From: BM520 sp964474455
GTDB lineage: Bacteria; Bacteroidota; Bacteroidia; Bacteroidales; BM520
Reading direction: 5' to 3'
NCBI GenBank assembly: GCA_964474455.1
Contig: CAYYSU010000004.1
Coordinates: 22,760-86,759 of the forward strand
Length of the DNA: 64,000 nt
The notes under the pieces are model-generated. The model was not told where the DNA came from. It was given only the letters and a program-made list of their open reading frames with translations, and searched no databases. Numbering within the stretch: position 1 is the stretch's first letter; each line of letters opens with the position of its first letter. This document shows, in pieces, positions 1 to 7,676 of the stretch. The translations under genes and the position numbers were made by a program.

Positions 1-197
1 AGCTTCAAAAAAGGATGCAGGAGATGGATATGCCTGAGAAAGAGATGTTCTGGTACATTGATTCACGTCGTTTTGGCACCGTTCCTCACAGTGGATACGG
101 CCTTGGTTTTGAACGCTTAATGCTGTTTATTACAGGGATGGGAAATATTCGTGACGTCATACCATTCCCGCGTACTCCACAAAACGCTGAATTCTAA
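1..197 (+). CDS. asnS: Asparaginyl-tRNA synthetase, C-terminal end (partial)
   Basis: This is the 3' end of a gene cut by the window edge; the reading frame is open from base 3. The visible 64 or so residues contain the class II aminoacyl-tRNA synthetase motif 3 region GLGFERLMLF followed by IRDVIPFPRTP, the signature end of asparaginyl-tRNA synthetase, which charges tRNA-Asn with asparagine in the cytoplasm. The Asn-specific ending PRTPQNAEF separates it from aspartyl- and lysyl-tRNA synthetases. rpoN follows 24 bases downstream on the same strand, so the two may be co-transcribed. Confidence 0.93.
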   Translation, partial: LQKRMQEMDMPEKEMFWYIDSRRFGTVPHSGYGLGFERLMLFITGMGNIRDVIPFPRTPQNAEF

Positions 198-221
198 AAA
201 AATAGCTATATTGCATCTGTT

Positions 222-1676
222 ATGCTGAACCAAAAATTACAACAGAAACTTCTACAGAAACTATCTCCACAGCAGATAATGCTGATGAAGTTGTTGCAGA
301 TTCCCACGGTGAATCTCGAGCAACGTATAAAAGAAGAGATAGAGGAAAACCCTGTTTTGGAAGAAGGTAAGGATAACAGTAATGAAGATGAAGATTTCGA
401 TTATCAGCAGGAGGAAGAGCAAGAGGTAAAAAACGATGATGAATTTAATATCGATGATTATCTTCCCGACGATGAGATTCCCGATTATAAGCTTTATGCC
501 AACAATAACAGCTCTGACGAAGAGCAAAGGGATATCCCTTATTCCACAGGTAAGACTTTTCATGAGAACCTCCAGCAGCAACTAGGCATGAGGATTCTTA
601 CCGAAGAGGAACGTATTATTGCTGAAACTATAATCGGAAATCTCGACGACTCAGGATATCTGAAAAGAGAAACAGAGGCTTTGGCAGATGACATACTCTT
701 TACTATTAATATTGAAGTTACAGAAGAGGATGTCCTGCGCATGCTGAATGTTATCCAGACAATGGAGCCCTGTGGCGTGGGAGCCCGCAACCTACAGGAA
801 TGCCTGCTTATTCAGCTCGATTGCATTGAAGATCCATCGGAAGCAACGCTTCTGGCCATCGATGTTTTAAAGAATTATTTTAATGACTTCACTAAGAAGC
901 ATTATGATAAGATCATAAAAAAAGCTGACATTACAGAAGAAGAGCTGAAAGCTGCCATAGATGAAATCCTCAAGCTAAACCCCAAGCCTGGCAATAGTAT
1001 GAATGAAACCAATAAGGAAAATCATTACATTCAGCCTGACTTTTTTATCACAATAAATGGCGATGAACTGGAGGTACAGCTCAATTCACGAAATGCTCCG
1101 GATCTTCGTATCAGCAGATCGTACAGGGAAATGCTAAAAGGTTATGCGGCAAATCCTGCAAAGCAGACAAAAGATCAGAAAGACGCGGTAACATTTATCA
1201 AACAGAAGATCGACTCTGCAAAATGGTTTATCGACGCCATACAGCAGCGCCAGCACACGCTTCTTACTACCATGACAGCGATTATGGAGTATCAAAAGCA
1301 GTATCTGCTTACCGGTGATGAAACTAAGCTCAGGCCGATGATTTTAAAAGATATTGCAGATATTGTAAAACTCGATATCTCAACAGTATCACGTGTTGCT
1401 AACAGTAAATATGTACAAACGCCTTATGGCACATTCCTGTTAAAATCATTCTTCTCTGAGTCGATGCAGATGGATAGCGGAAAAGAGGTATCCACACGAG
1501 AGATTAAAAAGATACTTCAGGATTGTATTGACGATGAAAACAAGAGCAAACCTCTGACAGATGAGCATCTCGCCAGGATTCTTAAAGAAAAAGGGTATAA
1601 TATTGCTCGCCGGACCATTGCTAAATACCGTGAACAGCTTAACATACCCGTGGCTCGTTTAAGAAAGGAGTTATAA
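222..1676 (+). CDS. rpoN: RNA polymerase sigma-54 factor
   Basis: Sigma-54 directs RNA polymerase to -24/-12 promoters and needs AAA+ activators to open DNA. The 484-residue protein is full length. Residues 1-48 are the Gln/Leu-rich region I that contacts activators (LQQKLLQKLSPQQ). Residues 50-95 are a strongly acidic region II. A core-binding domain follows, and the C terminus carries the RpoN box ARRTIAKYRE at about 462-471 that reads the -24 element. The stop codon overlaps the start of the next gene by one base (TAATG), indicating translational coupling. No sigma-54 activator with an AAA+ domain is encoded in this window. Confidence 0.97.
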   Translation: MLNQKLQQKLLQKLSPQQIMLMKLLQIPTVNLEQRIKEEIEENPVLEEGKDNSNEDEDFDYQQEEEQEVKNDDEFNIDDYLPDDEIPDYKLYANNNSSDEEQRDIPYSTGKTFHENLQQQLGMRILTEEERIIAETIIGNLDDSGYLKRETEALADDILFTINIEVTEEDVLRMLNVIQTMEPCGVGARNLQECLLIQLDCIEDPSEATLLAIDVLKNYFNDFTKKHYDKIIKKADITEEELKAAIDEILKLNPKPGNSMNETNKENHYIQPDFFITINGDELEVQLNSRNAPDLRISRSYREMLKGYAANPAKQTKDQKDAVTFIKQKIDSAKWFIDAIQQRQHTLLTTMTAIMEYQKQYLLTGDETKLRPMILKDIADIVKLDISTVSRVANSKYVQTPYGTFLLKSFFSESMQMDSGKEVSTREIKKILQDCIDDENKSKPLTDEHLARILKEKGYNIARRTIAKYREQLNIPVARLRKEL

Positions 1677-2314
1677 TGGTCTTCAGTACTTTGGAGAAAA
1701 AAGCCTCAAGAGTAATCTCGATATTGCTTCACCCAATTGTTATTCCATCGCTATTTATTCTATATATCCTGTTTGCTCCGGGAATAATCTCTTTAGTGAT
1801 ACCAGTAAAATACAAATGGCTTCTCACTACGTTAATATTTATTATGACGATCATAATCCCGTTAATAATTATTATGGGGCTCAGGTGGCTAAATATTATT
1901 GGCGGGGAAGGCATACCGGAGAAGCTGTCCAGGAGTTATAGCTACATAATTGTCATGATATGCTATTTCTTTGCATGGAGAATGCTGATTTATATGGGTT
2001 TTAATAATGAGATCACTTTTTCTATGCTGACCGTAATAACGATTTTATTTATTGCAATCATCATTAATATGGGTTGGAATATCTCGACCCATGGTGCAGG
2101 ATGGGGTTGTTTTTCAGGTATTATAGCTGCATTAACAGGGTTAGGCATCACATCAGGGATGGCATTTCTTCTCGTTTCAATACCTGCATTCGGAATAGCA
2201 GGTACCTCTCAGATAATTCTGCATAAAAACACCCCTTCGCAGGTTTATGCCGGCTATGCCGTTGGCTTTACAATAGCATTTATAATGATAATATTCTTCA
2301 ATGGAATGGTGTAA
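1676..2314 (+). CDS. Polytopic membrane protein, PAP2-phosphatase-like
   Basis: A 212-residue protein with about six hydrophobic segments. Two short motifs resemble the C-terminal catalytic part of PAP2 (phosphatidic acid phosphatase type 2) membrane enzymes: NISTHGAG near residue 136 in place of the usual SGH block, and HKNTPSQVYAGYAVG near residue 183 in place of the final H-x3-D-V-x2-G block. The aspartate usual in that last motif is Gln here, so catalysis is uncertain. It starts inside the rpoN stop codon, so it is probably coupled to rpoN. Its last 17 bases overlap the convergent gene on the other strand. Function in lipid or undecaprenyl-phosphate turnover is an inference. Confidence 0.6.
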   Translation: MVFSTLEKKASRVISILLHPIVIPSLFILYILFAPGIISLVIPVKYKWLLTTLIFIMTIIIPLIIIMGLRWLNIIGGEGIPEKLSRSYSYIIVMICYFFAWRMLIYMGFNNEITFSMLTVITILFIAIIINMGWNISTHGAGWGCFSGIIAALTGLGITSGMAFLLVSIPAFGIAGTSQIILHKNTPSQVYAGYAVGFTIAFIMIIFFNGMV

Positions 2315-3005
2315 ACGATAGGCCAAGAGATATAGGACGCATCTGAGGACCTTTATTCTGCTCATACATTCCTGTTAAACCGTAAGATGCTGTTACATTA
2401 ACCCATTTCCATCCCACACGCACAAAAGGAGTAAAACGATATTCGCTGATATTATCCAGATCTTTAATTTTGAATTTTACAACATCGTCAGTACCAAAAA
2501 GATAATCTTCACCATTGTACTTCGAGTGGCTATCTATAAGGAACCCGATACGCATACCGGCAGATATTTTAAAACCACTTTTTTCATGATAATATCTTAT
2601 CTCAAACGGCACCTCAGCATAAGTAAGAGCAATTTTATTCCTGCCAAAGCTGATTCCGGAGACAATAGAGTCCAGTTTCTTAAATCCCACTTCTCCCACA
2701 GGCTTGTTATTAGCATCCAGGATATCAACCTGTACGGCGTCACTAAAAATATTATGTCCAGTAACGCCAAGGCCTAACAGCACTCCAAAATTGGTGTTCT
2801 CGATAGGAATAATGTAACTGGCTGAGATATTGTATCCCAAGTTAATAGCCTGAAGATCCATCTCTTCGGGGGCATTAACCCAGATATCAGTAAAAATATC
2901 AAAGTTATTAGTATACCTACGCATGAGCTCCTCTGACTGTGAGAATACCTGTGAAGAAATCCCTAAGAGAATGAGTAAAAGTAAAATCCGGTTTTTCATA
3001 TTCAT
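2298..3005 (-). CDS. Outer-membrane beta-barrel protein, PorT-like, unknown function
   Basis: A 235-residue protein with a signal peptide ending VFS followed by Gln23, then alternating beta strands typical of small outer-membrane barrels in Bacteroidota (for example LGYNISASYIIPI and the ending LGLSFTPFH). Two in-frame Met codons (3005 and 2999) are possible starts; the second gives the more ordinary signal peptide. A TAnnTTTG-type -7 box lies at 3019-3026 on this strand. The gene converges on and overlaps the PAP2-like gene by 17 bases. I do not recognise a specific function. Confidence 0.7.
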   Translation of the reverse strand: MNMKNRILLLLILLGISSQVFSQSEELMRRYTNNFDIFTDIWVNAPEEMDLQAINLGYNISASYIIPIENTNFGVLLGLGVTGHNIFSDAVQVDILDANNKPVGEVGFKKLDSIVSGISFGRNKIALTYAEVPFEIRYYHEKSGFKISAGMRIGFLIDSHSKYNGEDYLFGTDDVVKFKIKDLDNISEYRFTPFVRVGWKWVNVTASYGLTGMYEQNKGPQMRPISLGLSFTPFH

Positions 3006-3018
3006 ACTGTTTATCGTG

Positions 3019-3026
3019 CAAAAATA
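3019..3026 (-). promoter_or_regulatory. Bacteroidota -7 box (TATTTTTG) for the barrel gene
   Basis: On the minus strand this octamer matches the Bacteroidota -7 consensus TAnnTTTG and lies 13 bases upstream of the first Met codon of the barrel protein. I see no clear -33 TTTG at the usual spacing. Confidence 0.5.
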
Positions 3027-3069
3027 AGAATTAATAGTTTGAGATAAAGATTATTAACAAAACGTAACA

Positions 3070-3648
3070 TTATTTACAATAGTATTTCATTTCCACTATT
3101 CGTTGATATACTTTTTCGGGTAGTAAATCAGGCACCAAGAGGTCATGTTCAATAGCCCTTCTGATATCTGTTGAGGAGATATCGTACATGGGCGCATCGA
3201 GCAAAGTCATTCCGGGATAAGGAATCAGATCGGAGTTTTCCATACCCGGTCGTCGCGGATACAAAAATATTTTATGATTACTTAATATCGTCTTATACTT
3301 ATTCCATTTGTGAAAGAGCTCCACCTGATCGGACCCCAGAAGCACAGAATAATTGATCTCCGGGTTATTCTTCCTCAACACCTCCAGGGTTTTGGCTGTA
3401 TAGGATGGTTTTGGCAGAAAAAACTCTATATTACTGGCAAAGAGTTGTTTGTTATCCTGAATTGCCAGCGACACCAGCTCAAAACGTATGTCATCATCAA
3501 GCATTTCAAGATTCTGTTTAAAAGGGCTCTGTGGTGAGACCATAAAAACCACCTCATCTGCAATTTTATTTTCTACCACGTACTCTGCAATTTGTATATG
3601 CCCCAGATGAATAGGGTTAAAAGAGCCAAAAAACAGTGCTTTATGCAT
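3070..3648 (-). CDS. nadD: Nicotinate-nucleotide adenylyltransferase
   Basis: NadD joins nicotinate mononucleotide and ATP to give deamido-NAD in NAD synthesis. The ATP-binding GSFNPIHLGH motif sits at residues 8-17 and the second nucleotidyl-transferase motif ISSTDIRR at about 157-164. I chose the start that puts the FFGSFNP strand a few residues from Met, as in the family. An alternative Met four codons upstream (3660) would overlap the end of gmk by 8 bases. It is the last gene of a yicC-gmk-nadD operon with only 4 bases between gmk and this start. It is a full-length cytoplasmic enzyme of 192 residues. Confidence 0.93.
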   Translation of the reverse strand: MHKALFFGSFNPIHLGHIQIAEYVVENKIADEVVFMVSPQSPFKQNLEMLDDDIRFELVSLAIQDNKQLFASNIEFFLPKPSYTAKTLEVLRKNNPEINYSVLLGSDQVELFHKWNKYKTILSNHKIFLYPRRPGMENSDLIPYPGMTLLDAPMYDISSTDIRRAIEHDLLVPDLLPEKVYQRIVEMKYYCK

Positions 3649-3652
3649 AATT

Positions 3653-4219
3653 CTAACCATTTAAGAACTCTGTAACCTTGCTAAATGTCTCTTTAACAGC
3701 ATCATCCAGGTTCTGATTTTTTATTTGGACATCAAATTGCGGAGCGAAGGATAACTCATATTTTGCCTTTTTCAGTCGTTTTGCCAGGCTGTTTTCATCA
3801 TCGGTGCCACGACCGCGAAGGCGTTCTTCCAGAACCTCCAATGATGGAGGCATTACAAATACAGCAAGTGCCTTTTCACCATATTTCTTTTTGATATTAA
3901 GACCTCCCACAACATCCACATCAAAGACTATATGCTTTTGTTGGCTCCAAATACGTTGCAGCTCCGATTTCAGGGTTCCGTAATACTGATCATGGTACAC
4001 CTCTTCCCACTCCACAAAGGCATCCTTCTTTATGGCCTCCTTAAACTCTTGTACGGAGAGGAAATAATAGTCTTTTTCATGGATTTCGTTGGCTCGTGGT
4101 GAGCGTGATGTTGCGGATACGGAAAACTCCATTGGCATTCCTTTTTCCAGTAACCTCCTCACAATTGTTGTTTTTCCTGAACCTGAAGGGGCCGAGAATA
4201 TCACCATTTTACCATCCAT
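3653..4219 (-). CDS. gmk: Guanylate kinase
   Basis: Phosphorylates GMP to GDP with ATP, an essential step in purine nucleotide supply. The P-loop SAPSGSGKTT is at residues 9-18. The GMP-binding region SVSATSRSPRANE follows as expected, and the length of 188 residues is typical for the family. It lies 2 bases after yicC and just upstream of nadD, a frequent order in Bacteroidota, so the three are almost certainly one transcript. Confidence 0.96.
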   Translation of the reverse strand: MDGKMVIFSAPSGSGKTTIVRRLLEKGMPMEFSVSATSRSPRANEIHEKDYYFLSVQEFKEAIKKDAFVEWEEVYHDQYYGTLKSELQRIWSQQKHIVFDVDVVGGLNIKKKYGEKALAVFVMPPSLEVLEERLRGRGTDDENSLAKRLKKAKYELSFAPQFDVQIKNQNLDDAVKETFSKVTEFLNG

Positions 4220-4221
4220 AA

Positions 4222-5097
4222 CTACAGAATATTTGCCAGTTGTTCTTTAATTTTCTCCAGCTCATCCTTCATCTGAACAACAATTTTCTGAATATTAGCC
4301 TCATTGGCTTTAGAGCCCAGAGTATTAATCTCGCGACCGATCTCCTGGCAAATAAAACCAAGCTTTTTACCCTGCGCATCCTTGAAGTCCATAGTCTCGA
4401 GGAAATAATCACAGTGACGTTTCAGTCGGACTTTCTCCTCAGTGATATCGTATTTTTCGAGATAGTAAATCAGCTCCTGCTCGAATCTGTTTTGGTCAAC
4501 TCTGCCAGCTTCTATCCAGTTTTTCATCTCTTTATCAAGCTTTTGCCTGATAACAACTACTCTTTGATCTTCATACGGCTCTACCTGTTTCAGCAGATCA
4601 ACGATTTTCGCAATACGGTTGACCATATCTTCTGCAAGAGATTTTCCCTCTTCAAGGCGGAACTCATTGATAGCGGTAATGGCATTTTTTACACCCTCAC
4701 GCAGTGCTAACCATTCTTTCTCTTCCAGCTCCTGGCCGGATGATTGCAGAACGTCAGGCATACGCATAAGCAGAGCCATATAATCTGTGCTTCCGGTTTG
4801 TTCTACTAATGCCTCAAGCTCCTTAAGCTGTTTGTAATAATCCAATGCAAGATCTTTATTGAGCACATGGTTTTGCGAAACACCAGTAAGCTCGACATTA
4901 ATAAAGAAATCAATCTTTCCACGCATCAGCGTATTGGTTACCATCTGTCGTATTTCCTGTTCTTTAGATCGGTAGAAGGAAGGAATTCTGGCATTAAAAT
5001 CAAACTGTTTACTATTTAAGGAACGGAGTTCTATAGTGATTTTTTTTTCTGGCATCACGATGACCTCTTTGCCGTATCCCGTCATGGATTTTATCAT
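4222..5097 (-). CDS. yicC: YicC/YloC family endoribonuclease-like protein
   Basis: YicC-family proteins are RNA-processing or decay factors; the family has been linked to endoribonuclease activity. The protein opens MIKSMTGYGK and ends with the conserved block GREINTLGSKANEA plus a coiled C terminus, both diagnostic. An upstream Met at 5115 is possible on paper, but a TAnnTTTG promoter box occupies 5113-5120. Translation therefore most likely starts at 5097, giving 292 residues, the usual family length. It is the first gene of the operon with gmk and nadD. Confidence 0.92.
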   Translation of the reverse strand: MIKSMTGYGKEVIVMPEKKITIELRSLNSKQFDFNARIPSFYRSKEQEIRQMVTNTLMRGKIDFFINVELTGVSQNHVLNKDLALDYYKQLKELEALVEQTGSTDYMALLMRMPDVLQSSGQELEEKEWLALREGVKNAITAINEFRLEEGKSLAEDMVNRIAKIVDLLKQVEPYEDQRVVVIRQKLDKEMKNWIEAGRVDQNRFEQELIYYLEKYDITEEKVRLKRHCDYFLETMDFKDAQGKKLGFICQEIGREINTLGSKANEANIQKIVVQMKDELEKIKEQLANIL

Positions 5098-5112
5098 AGA
5101 AATATTTTTTGA

Positions 5113-5120
5113 CAAATATA
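5113..5120 (-). promoter_or_regulatory. -7 box (TATATTTG) of the yicC-gmk-nadD operon
   Basis: The minus-strand octamer fits TAnnTTTG exactly and sits 16 bases before the ATG at 5097. Its position rules against the longer yicC start at 5115. Confidence 0.6.
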
Positions 5121-5187
5121 TGAAAAACGGGGAACCGATGTCTCCATCAATTCCCCGTCACCAATTCAAATCACTAACTCAATACAA

Positions 5188-5607
5188 TTATGCTATTTCA
5201 ATCATCCTTACTGGTTGTGGCTTAGCTTCCTCTTTTTTAGGAAGAGAAATCACAAGGATACCATTATTATAATTTGCTTCAATCTTATCAGCACTTACTG
5301 AGTCAGGCATTGAGAATCTGCGATTGAAAGATCCGAAATAAAACTCTTTGCGTACATATTTCTTCTCTTTTACCTCATCCTCCGTTGTCACTTCTGCGGA
5401 AACGGTTAGGATATCGTTTTCAACATTGATCTTAAAATCCTCTTTTTTCATTCCGGGAACCATAATGTCAAGTTCAAATTCATTTTCATTCTCCCGGATA
5501 TTAACAGCAGGTTTACAATTCTTTGCTGTCGGCATGTCTGAATCAAAATCATTAAGAAAACGATTCATCATTTCATTTACTGTCGGTTGACTAAATCTCA
5601 TTAACAT
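5188..5607 (-). CDS. Small heat-shock protein, Hsp20/alpha-crystallin family
   Basis: ATP-independent holdase chaperone that binds unfolding proteins as an oligomer in the cytoplasm. The 139-residue protein has a short N-terminal arm, an alpha-crystallin domain at about residues 35-125 (ELDIMVPGMKKEDF, the YNNGILVISLPKKE end), and a C-terminal IEI at 136-138. The IEI matches the IxI anchor used for oligomer assembly. It is monocistronic. A canonical AGGAGG lies 8 bases before the ATG, rare in this phylum, and a 443-base upstream region holds repeated elements, so it is likely strongly regulated. Confidence 0.95.
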   Translation of the reverse strand: MLMRFSQPTVNEMMNRFLNDFDSDMPTAKNCKPAVNIRENENEFELDIMVPGMKKEDFKINVENDILTVSAEVTTEDEVKEKKYVRKEFYFGSFNRRFSMPDSVSADKIEANYNNGILVISLPKKEEAKPQPVRMIEIA

Positions 5608-5615
5608 TTTTATTT

Positions 5616-5621
5616 CCTCCT
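5616..5621 (-). promoter_or_regulatory. Canonical Shine-Dalgarno (AGGAGG) of hsp20
   Basis: On the minus strand AGGAGG is followed by AAATAAAA and the ATG at 5607, ideal spacing for ribosome binding. Most genes in this window have no such sequence, as is usual in Bacteroidota, so this site stands out and also fixes the hsp20 start. Confidence 0.75.
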
Positions 5622-5744
5622 ATTATTATTTTATTTATTAATTTTTTATTTATTAATCGTTGATGGAGTTTAGTCAATCATTATGCCAAAGGAATAAAAG
5701 GCATTTACACAAGCATCTGCACGACTAAATGTCATCATAAAAAG

Positions 5745-5799
5745 ATATTGTAGTGACATATTGTCGCACAATATATTAATATTGTCAAAGAACAATAAT
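5745..5799. repeat. Cluster of ATATTGT direct and inverted repeats
   Basis: ATATTGT occurs directly at 5745-5751, 5758-5764 and 5779-5785. Its complement ACAATAT is at 5768-5774 and a shorter ACAATA at 5792-5797. Copies at 5758 and 5768 form a perfect 7-base inverted repeat around CGC, and those at 5779 and 5792 form another pair. The layout looks like a multi-site operator; the regulator is unknown. It is not the CIRCE element of HrcA. Confidence 0.5.
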
Positions 5800-5865
5800 A
5801 TTACCCAAACCCTTAAGAGGCTAATTATAATACTATTACTGCACCAATTTTTACCTCGAACCTCG

Positions 5866-5943
5866 ATAAATCGACGGTTTTACAAAAACAGATAACTAAT
5901 TGATAAATAATCTTTATGGAAATTATTCACCTCGTCGATTTAT
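5866..5943. repeat. 11-base perfect inverted repeat with 56-base spacer
   Basis: ATAAATCGACG at 5866-5876 is the exact complement of CGTCGATTTAT at 5933-5943. Each arm lies next to a CCTCG-type sequence. The arms are too far apart for a terminator; they could be a pair of operator half-sites, a loop-forming site or chance. Confidence 0.4.
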
Positions 5944-6050
5944 GTCAAAAAACAACATAATAAGATCTTTATGGGCAATTGGTTCTTCTCTCTGAATCAT
6001 TGCAAAACAGGGTCAAATAAAACACATCTATTTCTGATACTTCGGTTGAG

Positions 6051-7151
6051 CTACTTCTTCAGCTGATTAACAAAATCGTCGATTAGTTTACCTGCAGCAT
6101 TATAGGAACTAATTTTATCCTCTTCAATAAGCTCTTCCATCTGCTTAACCAAAGCTTTTATTTCCTCATTTTGATAGAAGAGATCACCAAGTGAAGCGTG
6201 TATTGTCTGGTGCATTATATGGCGGGCTTGTTTTTTTCTTTTATGTATAAAAAAGCCATTTTTCTGTGTTAATATGAAATATTCACATATCATATTCCAC
6301 ACTTCGGGGATATGGAATTTTGTTCTTGCGGAGCAGATATCCACCTTTGGGATCCATCCTGACTCAGGTGGCGGGAACAGATGCAGAGCATTGGCATATT
6401 CACGTTTAGCGAGCTCAGCTTTTTTAAGATTATCCCCTTCAGCTTTATTTATCACTATGGCATCGGCCATTTCCATAATACCTCTTTTAATACCCTGTAG
6501 TTCGTCTCCTGCTCCTGCCAGTTGTAGTAGCAGGAAGAAGTCGACCATTGAATGGACTGCAATTTCTGATTGTCCCACTCCCACCGTTTCCACCAGGATA
6601 GTATCAAATCCTGCGGCTTCACAGAGGATAATGGATTCGTGTGTTTTGCGGGCTACGCCGCCCAGGGTTCCTGCTGACGGGGAGGGTCGGATAAAGGCAT
6701 TTGCGTCTGTTGCCAGCTCTTCCATTCTGGTTTTATCTCCCAGGATACTTCCTTTTGAACGTGCCGAGGAGGGGTCGATGGCAAGTACCGCTACCTTTTT
6801 CCCGGCATCGGTGAGCTGTGTTCCCAGAGCTTCAATAAAGGTTGACTTCCCCACTCCGGGGACTCCGGTGATGCCAATACGAAAAGAGGCCCCGGTAAAG
6901 GGAAGACATTTTTCTATAATCTGTTGAGCTTTGAGGTTATGAGCGGGCAGAGAACTCTCAATAAGAGTAATGGCCTTACTCAGAAGCATTATATTTCCTG
7001 AGGTGATACCTTTTACAAATTCTTCTACCGAAGGGCCGGGTTTTCGCATGGATTTAAAACGGGAAATGGCATCTTCATTGAAAGATGCCGGTTGCTCAAC
7101 ACCTTCCTGTACATGAAGAGCAGATTTATTTTTGTGTTTACTGTTTTCCAT
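6051..7151 (-). CDS. meaB: Methylmalonyl-CoA mutase-associated GTPase MeaB/ArgK
   Basis: MeaB is a G3E-type GTPase that protects and reloads B12-dependent methylmalonyl-CoA mutase. The 366-residue protein has the Walker A motif TGVPGVGKST at about 95-104, the conserved DPSSARSKGSILGDKTRM segment, ETVGVGQSE, and the NKAEGDN base-recognition motif. The methylmalonyl-CoA mutase genes themselves are not in the window. It is the third gene of a leftward cluster after the TPR/HTH regulator and the receiver protein, with only 6 bases after the latter. The regulatory relevance of that neighbourhood is unproven. Confidence 0.94.
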   Translation of the reverse strand: MENSKHKNKSALHVQEGVEQPASFNEDAISRFKSMRKPGPSVEEFVKGITSGNIMLLSKAITLIESSLPAHNLKAQQIIEKCLPFTGASFRIGITGVPGVGKSTFIEALGTQLTDAGKKVAVLAIDPSSARSKGSILGDKTRMEELATDANAFIRPSPSAGTLGGVARKTHESIILCEAAGFDTILVETVGVGQSEIAVHSMVDFFLLLQLAGAGDELQGIKRGIMEMADAIVINKAEGDNLKKAELAKREYANALHLFPPPESGWIPKVDICSARTKFHIPEVWNMICEYFILTQKNGFFIHKRKKQARHIMHQTIHASLGDLFYQNEEIKALVKQMEELIEEDKISSYNAAGKLIDDFVNQLKK

Positions 7152-7157
7152 TGACTT

Positions 7158-7658
7158 TTATCCTAACTGTGCACGAAGTTTTTCTATCTCTTCTCTCAGC
7201 TGTTTTATCTCTTTCTGCATTTCAGCTTTTTGTAAAAGAGTATTCTGACGTTGGCGATACAGTACGAGAAAAACCTCAACTTTACTGATAAGGATATGTG
7301 GATTTACCGGTTTGGTGAGATAATCTACTGCGCCTGTATGATATCCTTTAGAGATACTCTCGTTATCGGTAAATATAGCAGATACAAAAACTATTGGAAC
7401 CCTTTTAAGATGCTCAAAATCGCGCACCTTCTTAGCTAACTCAAAGCCATCCATTCCTGGCATTTGAACATCAAAAATCATAAGAGCAAAATCATTACCC
7501 TCTAAAAGCTCTAAAGCTTCCTGACCACTATAAGCCTTTAAAATATTGGCCTTTACTTTTCTGAGCAGATTTTCAAGCAGAAGAATATTCATCTTTTGAT
7601 CATCTACAATTAAGATATTAGGTTGACCCACCATAGTATTTTGATTATTTGCTATCAC
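7158..7658 (-). CDS. Single-domain response regulator with C-terminal coiled coil
   Basis: A receiver (REC) protein of 166 residues. Residues 14-130 form the CheY-like fold with the acidic pair Asp19/Asp20, phospho-acceptor Asp63 in IFDVQMPGMDG, and the conserved Lys in YLTKPVNP. After the domain comes a Gln/Glu/Lys-rich heptad region (about 135-166) likely to be a coiled coil for dimerisation. There is no DNA-binding or enzymatic output domain, so it probably acts by protein contact. It lies 18 bases after the TPR/HTH gene. No cognate kinase is adjacent. Confidence 0.9.
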   Translation of the reverse strand: MIANNQNTMVGQPNILIVDDQKMNILLLENLLRKVKANILKAYSGQEALELLEGNDFALMIFDVQMPGMDGFELAKKVRDFEHLKRVPIVFVSAIFTDNESISKGYHTGAVDYLTKPVNPHILISKVEVFLVLYRQRQNTLLQKAEMQKEIKQLREEIEKLRAQLG

Positions 7659-7676
7659 AAAGGTAATAAAACCCTA

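Larger units (their letters stand above)
5622..6050. other. Long AT-rich intergenic region upstream of hsp20 with repeated boxes
   Basis: No credible gene is seen here. The region holds five copies of an ATATTGT-type box (direct at 5745, 5758 and 5779; inverted at 5768 and near 5792). It also holds an 11-base perfect inverted repeat with arms at 5866-5876 and 5933-5943. It separates meaB (which ends at 6051) from hsp20; both genes read leftward, so this is probably the hsp20 control region. Confidence 0.5.
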
